In this document: in pieces, positions 61,481-64,000 of the stretch
Layout: every line of letters starts with the position of its first letter
Numbering within the stretch: position 1 is the first letter of the stretch
Assembly: GCF_047159865.1 (NCBI RefSeq)
Contig: NZ_AP038804.1
Location: 372,001 to 436,000, forward strand
Direction of reading: 5' to 3'
DNA from: JAIOSF01 sp047159865
GTDB taxonomy: Bacteria > Campylobacterota > Campylobacteria > Campylobacterales > Arcobacteraceae
DNA length: 64,000 bases
Translations under genes and position numbers: made by a program
Notes under the pieces: generated by a model
Told to the model about the DNA's origin: nothing
Seen by the model: only the letters and a program-made list of their open reading frames with translations
The model's database searches: none

Positions 61481-62323
61481 ATGAATGAAATAATAGAATC
61501 AATAAAGAAGTCAACAATTGAGATACAAAAAATCATTGAAAAAGGTGATATGGGAAAAAGTGAAGAGCAAAATGCCACTGGGGACACACAGCTTAAACTT
61601 GATATTATAAGTGATCAAGTTATAGAAAATAATTTCAAACAACTCAAATCTATAAAAAAAATAGTAAGTGAAGAGCAAGAACATATTATTAATATTAATG
61701 AAGAGGGAGAATACTTAATCGCATATGATCCACTTGATGGTAGTAGTTTAGTAGATGTAAACTTATCTGTTGGTTCTATTTATGGCATTTACAAAAACGA
61801 TTTTACAGGTAAAAATATTGTTGCATCGGTTTATATAGTATTTGGACCAAGAATAGAGATGGTAATTTGTGATGGTGAAACTGTAAAACTTTATAGAATG
61901 AAAAGTAACGAAGAGTTTTATTATGTAAAAAATATTTATATGAATCCATCAGGAAATTTAAACTCACCAGGTTCGACACAAATGTGTTGGTACCCACATC
62001 ATAAAAAAATGATTGATGTGATGTTTGAAGAAGATTATGAACTTACATATAGTGGAGGGATGGTTCCAGATTTACACCATATTTTAGTACGAGGGGGAGG
62101 ATTATTCTCTTATCCTGGGGCTAGTGATAAACCAAAAGGAAAATTGCGTCAACTTTTCGAAGTATTTCCATTTGCACATATTTTTGAAACAGCAGGAGGT
62201 GGTGCAACTGATGGGCAAGCAAGAGTTTTAAACATAACAACTGAACATATTCATGATACATCACCTTGTTTTTTCGGTAGTAATTTAGAGATAAATAGAG
62301 TAATAGAAGCTTACAAATTATAA
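61481..62323 (+). CDS. fbp: Fructose-1,6-bisphosphatase class 1
   Basis: The 280-aa enzyme has metal ligands in 'AYDPLDGSSLVDVN' and the C-terminal 'GGGATDGQARVLNI'. It dephosphorylates fructose 1,6-bisphosphate in gluconeogenesis, in line with pckA 1.5 kb upstream. It is shorter than the ~330-aa enterobacterial enzyme, as is common in this phylum. Confidence 0.95.
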   Translation: MNEIIESIKKSTIEIQKIIEKGDMGKSEEQNATGDTQLKLDIISDQVIENNFKQLKSIKKIVSEEQEHIININEEGEYLIAYDPLDGSSLVDVNLSVGSIYGIYKNDFTGKNIVASVYIVFGPRIEMVICDGETVKLYRMKSNEEFYYVKNIYMNPSGNLNSPGSTQMCWYPHHKKMIDVMFEEDYELTYSGGMVPDLHHILVRGGGLFSYPGASDKPKGKLRQLFEVFPFAHIFETAGGGATDGQARVLNITTEHIHDTSPCFFGSNLEINRVIEAYKL

Positions 62324-62324
62324 A

Positions 62325-62528
62325 ATGAAAGAGATTCCTACTCAAAAAGATAAATGGCAAGTGGCACTTGACGCAGAACTTTTAATTTTAAAAAAGTGTC
62401 AATTAGAAAAGAGTTTAGATTCATGTATGAAATGTGAACACTTACTTGAATGTACGACAAGAGATAAGTACATTAAAGTAGTTTATGAAAGTATGAATAA
62501 AGGAAGTGGTGGTGGATTTGAATTTTAA
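62325..62528 (+). CDS. 67-aa small Cys-containing protein
   Basis: It starts two bases after fbp. It has 'CQLEKSLDSCMKCEHLLECT', four cysteines that could bind a metal, and a Gly-rich end 'GSGGGFEF'. It overlaps the nspC start region. No function is recognised. Confidence 0.65.
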   Translation: MKEIPTQKDKWQVALDAELLILKKCQLEKSLDSCMKCEHLLECTTRDKYIKVVYESMNKGSGGGFEF

Positions 62529-63642
62529 AAAGTTGCCAAGTCCTTGCTTTGTATGTGAAGAAGAAAAATTAGAAAAAAATTTGATTTTATTGGGTAAAAT
62601 ACAAAAAGAAGCTGATGTAACAATTTTATTAGCACTCAAAGGTTTTGCAATGTATTCAACTTTTGAACTTTGTAAAAAATATCTTAAAGGGTGTTGCGCT
62701 AGTGGTTTAAATGAAGCATTACTTGCACAAAAAGAGTTTGGAGGCGAAGTCCATACCTATTCTCCGGCGTTTAAACCAGATGAGTTTGAAAAAATTACAG
62801 AAATTTCAAATCATATTATATTCAATTCTTTTAATCAATTAGAAAAATATAAAAATCAAATCAAACCTCATAATAGTATAGGTATTAGAGTAAATCCTGA
62901 ATGTTCAACAGTTGATATTGATTTGTATAATCCTTGTGGGATGCATAGTAGATTAGGTATTATTAAAAATCAATTTCCCAAAAAGTTACCTAGTATAATT
63001 GAAGGTTTCCACTTTCATGCCTTATGTGAGCAAGATGTTGATGCGTTACAATTAGTACTTGATAAATTTGAAAATAATTTTTCTCATTTTTTTCATAATC
63101 TAAAATGGGTTAATTTTGGAGGTGGACATCATATAACACGAAAAGATTATAATACTAAAAAACTAATTACACTTTTACAAAATTTTAAACAAAAATATCC
63201 TCATTTAGAAATTTACTTAGAACCAGGAGAAGCGATCGGTTGGCAAACAGGTTATTTAGAAGCCACAGTATTAGATATTGTTGAAAATGGTATGAAAATT
63301 GCTATTTTAGATACAAGTGCAGAGTGTCATATGCCAGATACTTTAGCCATGCCATATCGTCCAGATATAAGAGACGCTGAAATCCCTTTCAAAAAAAAGT
63401 ATACTTATAAATTAGCTGGAAATACTTGTCTTGCAGGGGATATTATAGGTGACTATTCATTTGATAGACAACTTATGATAGGCGATAAAATAATATTAGA
63501 AGATATGATTCATTATACAATGGTAAAAACAACAACTTTTAATGGAATTAACCTTCCATCAATTGCTATTAAACAAAAGAACAATGAAATAAATCTTATT
63601 CGCTATTATTCTTATGAAAGTTACAAGGATAGACTCTCTTAA
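62512..63642 (+). CDS. nspC: Carboxynorspermidine decarboxylase
   Basis: The 376-aa PLP enzyme of the alanine-racemase-fold decarboxylases has the PLP Lys in 'LLALKGFAMYS', 'EPGEAIGWQTGYL' and 'GNTCLAGDIIGDY'. It makes (nor)spermidine from the carboxy precursor. The start is set at GTG 62512, seven bases after AAAGGA (62499-62504); GTG codons at 62506 and 62509 are too close to it. It overlaps the previous gene by 17 bases, suggesting coupling. Confidence 0.93.
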   Translation: MDLNFKKLPSPCFVCEEEKLEKNLILLGKIQKEADVTILLALKGFAMYSTFELCKKYLKGCCASGLNEALLAQKEFGGEVHTYSPAFKPDEFEKITEISNHIIFNSFNQLEKYKNQIKPHNSIGIRVNPECSTVDIDLYNPCGMHSRLGIIKNQFPKKLPSIIEGFHFHALCEQDVDALQLVLDKFENNFSHFFHNLKWVNFGGGHHITRKDYNTKKLITLLQNFKQKYPHLEIYLEPGEAIGWQTGYLEATVLDIVENGMKIAILDTSAECHMPDTLAMPYRPDIRDAEIPFKKKYTYKLAGNTCLAGDIIGDYSFDRQLMIGDKIILEDMIHYTMVKTTTFNGINLPSIAIKQKNNEINLIRYYSYESYKDRLS

Positions 63643-63731
63643 ATTCTATCATTTCACTCCAATAATTCTCTATATCAAATTAATTATAGATTTAATATGC
63701 TATAATTATGAAAATACAAGTAGGATATTTA

Positions 63732-64000
63732 ATGAATGATATATTATTAAAAAAGATAGATTCTTTGCCACCGTTACCTAAAACCATAATAGAATTAGAA
63801 GAATTTAAAAAGTCTTCAAATAAAGACCTAGATATTTTACTAAAAATACTAGAACAAGATCCTCTAATAATCGCAACATTATTAAAAGTATCTAATTCTG
63901 CTATGTTCGGTTTTAATAATAAAGTAGAAAATCCAAGTAGAGCTATACATCTTTTAGGAGTAAATTTCACTTTATCTATAGCATTTGGTAGTGCAATAAA
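63732..64000 (+). CDS. HDOD-domain protein (partial, runs off the window)
   Basis: ATG at 63732 has the ribosome site TAGGA seven bases upstream. The 89 visible codons begin with 'IDSLPPLPKTIIELEEF' and 'ILEQDPLIIATLLKVSNSAM', the N-terminal part of the HDOD fold used in regulatory output proteins. The C-terminal part is outside the window, so a further signalling domain cannot be excluded. Confidence 0.85.
   Translation, partial: MNDILLKKIDSLPPLPKTIIELEEFKKSSNKDLDILLKILEQDPLIIATLLKVSNSAMFGFNNKVENPSRAIHLLGVNFTLSIAFGSAI

Noticed and set aside
1..64000. CRISPR arrays, toxin-antitoxin pairs, restriction-modification systems
   Set aside because: No regularly spaced repeats, Cas-like, methyltransferase or paired toxin genes were visible on either strand.

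Overview
The window is AT-rich Campylobacterota DNA, most like the Arcobacter group. The main reasons are the futalosine menaquinone gene mqnC, a CetB-like PAS energy-taxis protein next to a chemoreceptor end, nspC, a small glutamyl-tRNA synthetase homologue beside yggT, a sodium-pump decarboxylase next to ATP-type PEP carboxykinase, and an acnD/prpF methylcitrate cluster. Genus assignment is inference from gene content; no rRNA or other species marker is present.

Layout. 1-465: end of a chemoreceptor gene and a PAS sensor gene. 470-14911: a tandem array of integrated elements in the 3' half of an initiator tRNA gene. Three near-identical 359-bp direct repeats (470-828, 1714-2072, 14553-14911) each carry the tRNA-fMet 3' half and a 45-codon gene. 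Between the first two lies a 1.24-kb internally deleted mini-element that keeps fragments of both phage ends plus a candidate small RNA. Between the last two lies an apparently intact 12.8-kb phage-like element. It has a CI-like repressor facing an early operon (CII-like protein, tyrosine integrase), a candidate ssDNA-binding protein, a rolling-circle-type Rep, a T4-type lysozyme, a block of unrecognised proteins, a separately transcribed 133-aa protein, and a coiled-coil/collagen/knob fibre with a small membrane partner. No Zot-type or packaging ATPase, terminase or recognisable capsid gene is visible. This element and its mini-derivative are the strongest candidates for an undescribed system here.

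14867-15216: two tandem tRNA-fMet/tRNA-Gln pairs on the minus strand, transcribed toward the array from a consensus promoter. 15342-18794: ribBA with a degenerate C-terminal domain and the methionine importer metNIQ. 18839-26050: methylcitrate cycle (divergent regulator, prpB, prpC, acnD, prpF) with an array of GTACAA-type operator candidates. 26133-32472: small membrane protein, ackA, and the minus-strand operon nth-mlaA-mlaC-RND exporter.

32748-36432: two small heat-shock genes under a CIRCE-like operator (the second protein carries a signal peptide), rdgB, a YajR-like MFS transporter and a Crp/Fnr regulator. 36540-44592: RND pump, bamA, mqnC, a catalytically degenerate M16 protein and a small lipoprotein. 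44714-54584: a glutamyl-tRNA synthetase homologue that has lost all its catalytic signatures, yggT, pldA, thrC, a zinc-ribbon topoisomerase-tail protein, pdxJ-pdxA, a DHH phosphoesterase, a YebC regulator, a CNNM/CBS protein and an S24 repressor. 54950-64000: oadG-oadA-oadB-pckA, a radical SAM/SPASM protein, mobB-fbp-small Cys protein-nspC, and the start of an HDOD gene.

Taken together, the chromosomal part feeds propionate, acetate and oxaloacetate into central metabolism and maintains the envelope. The 470-14911 array is the accessory part.
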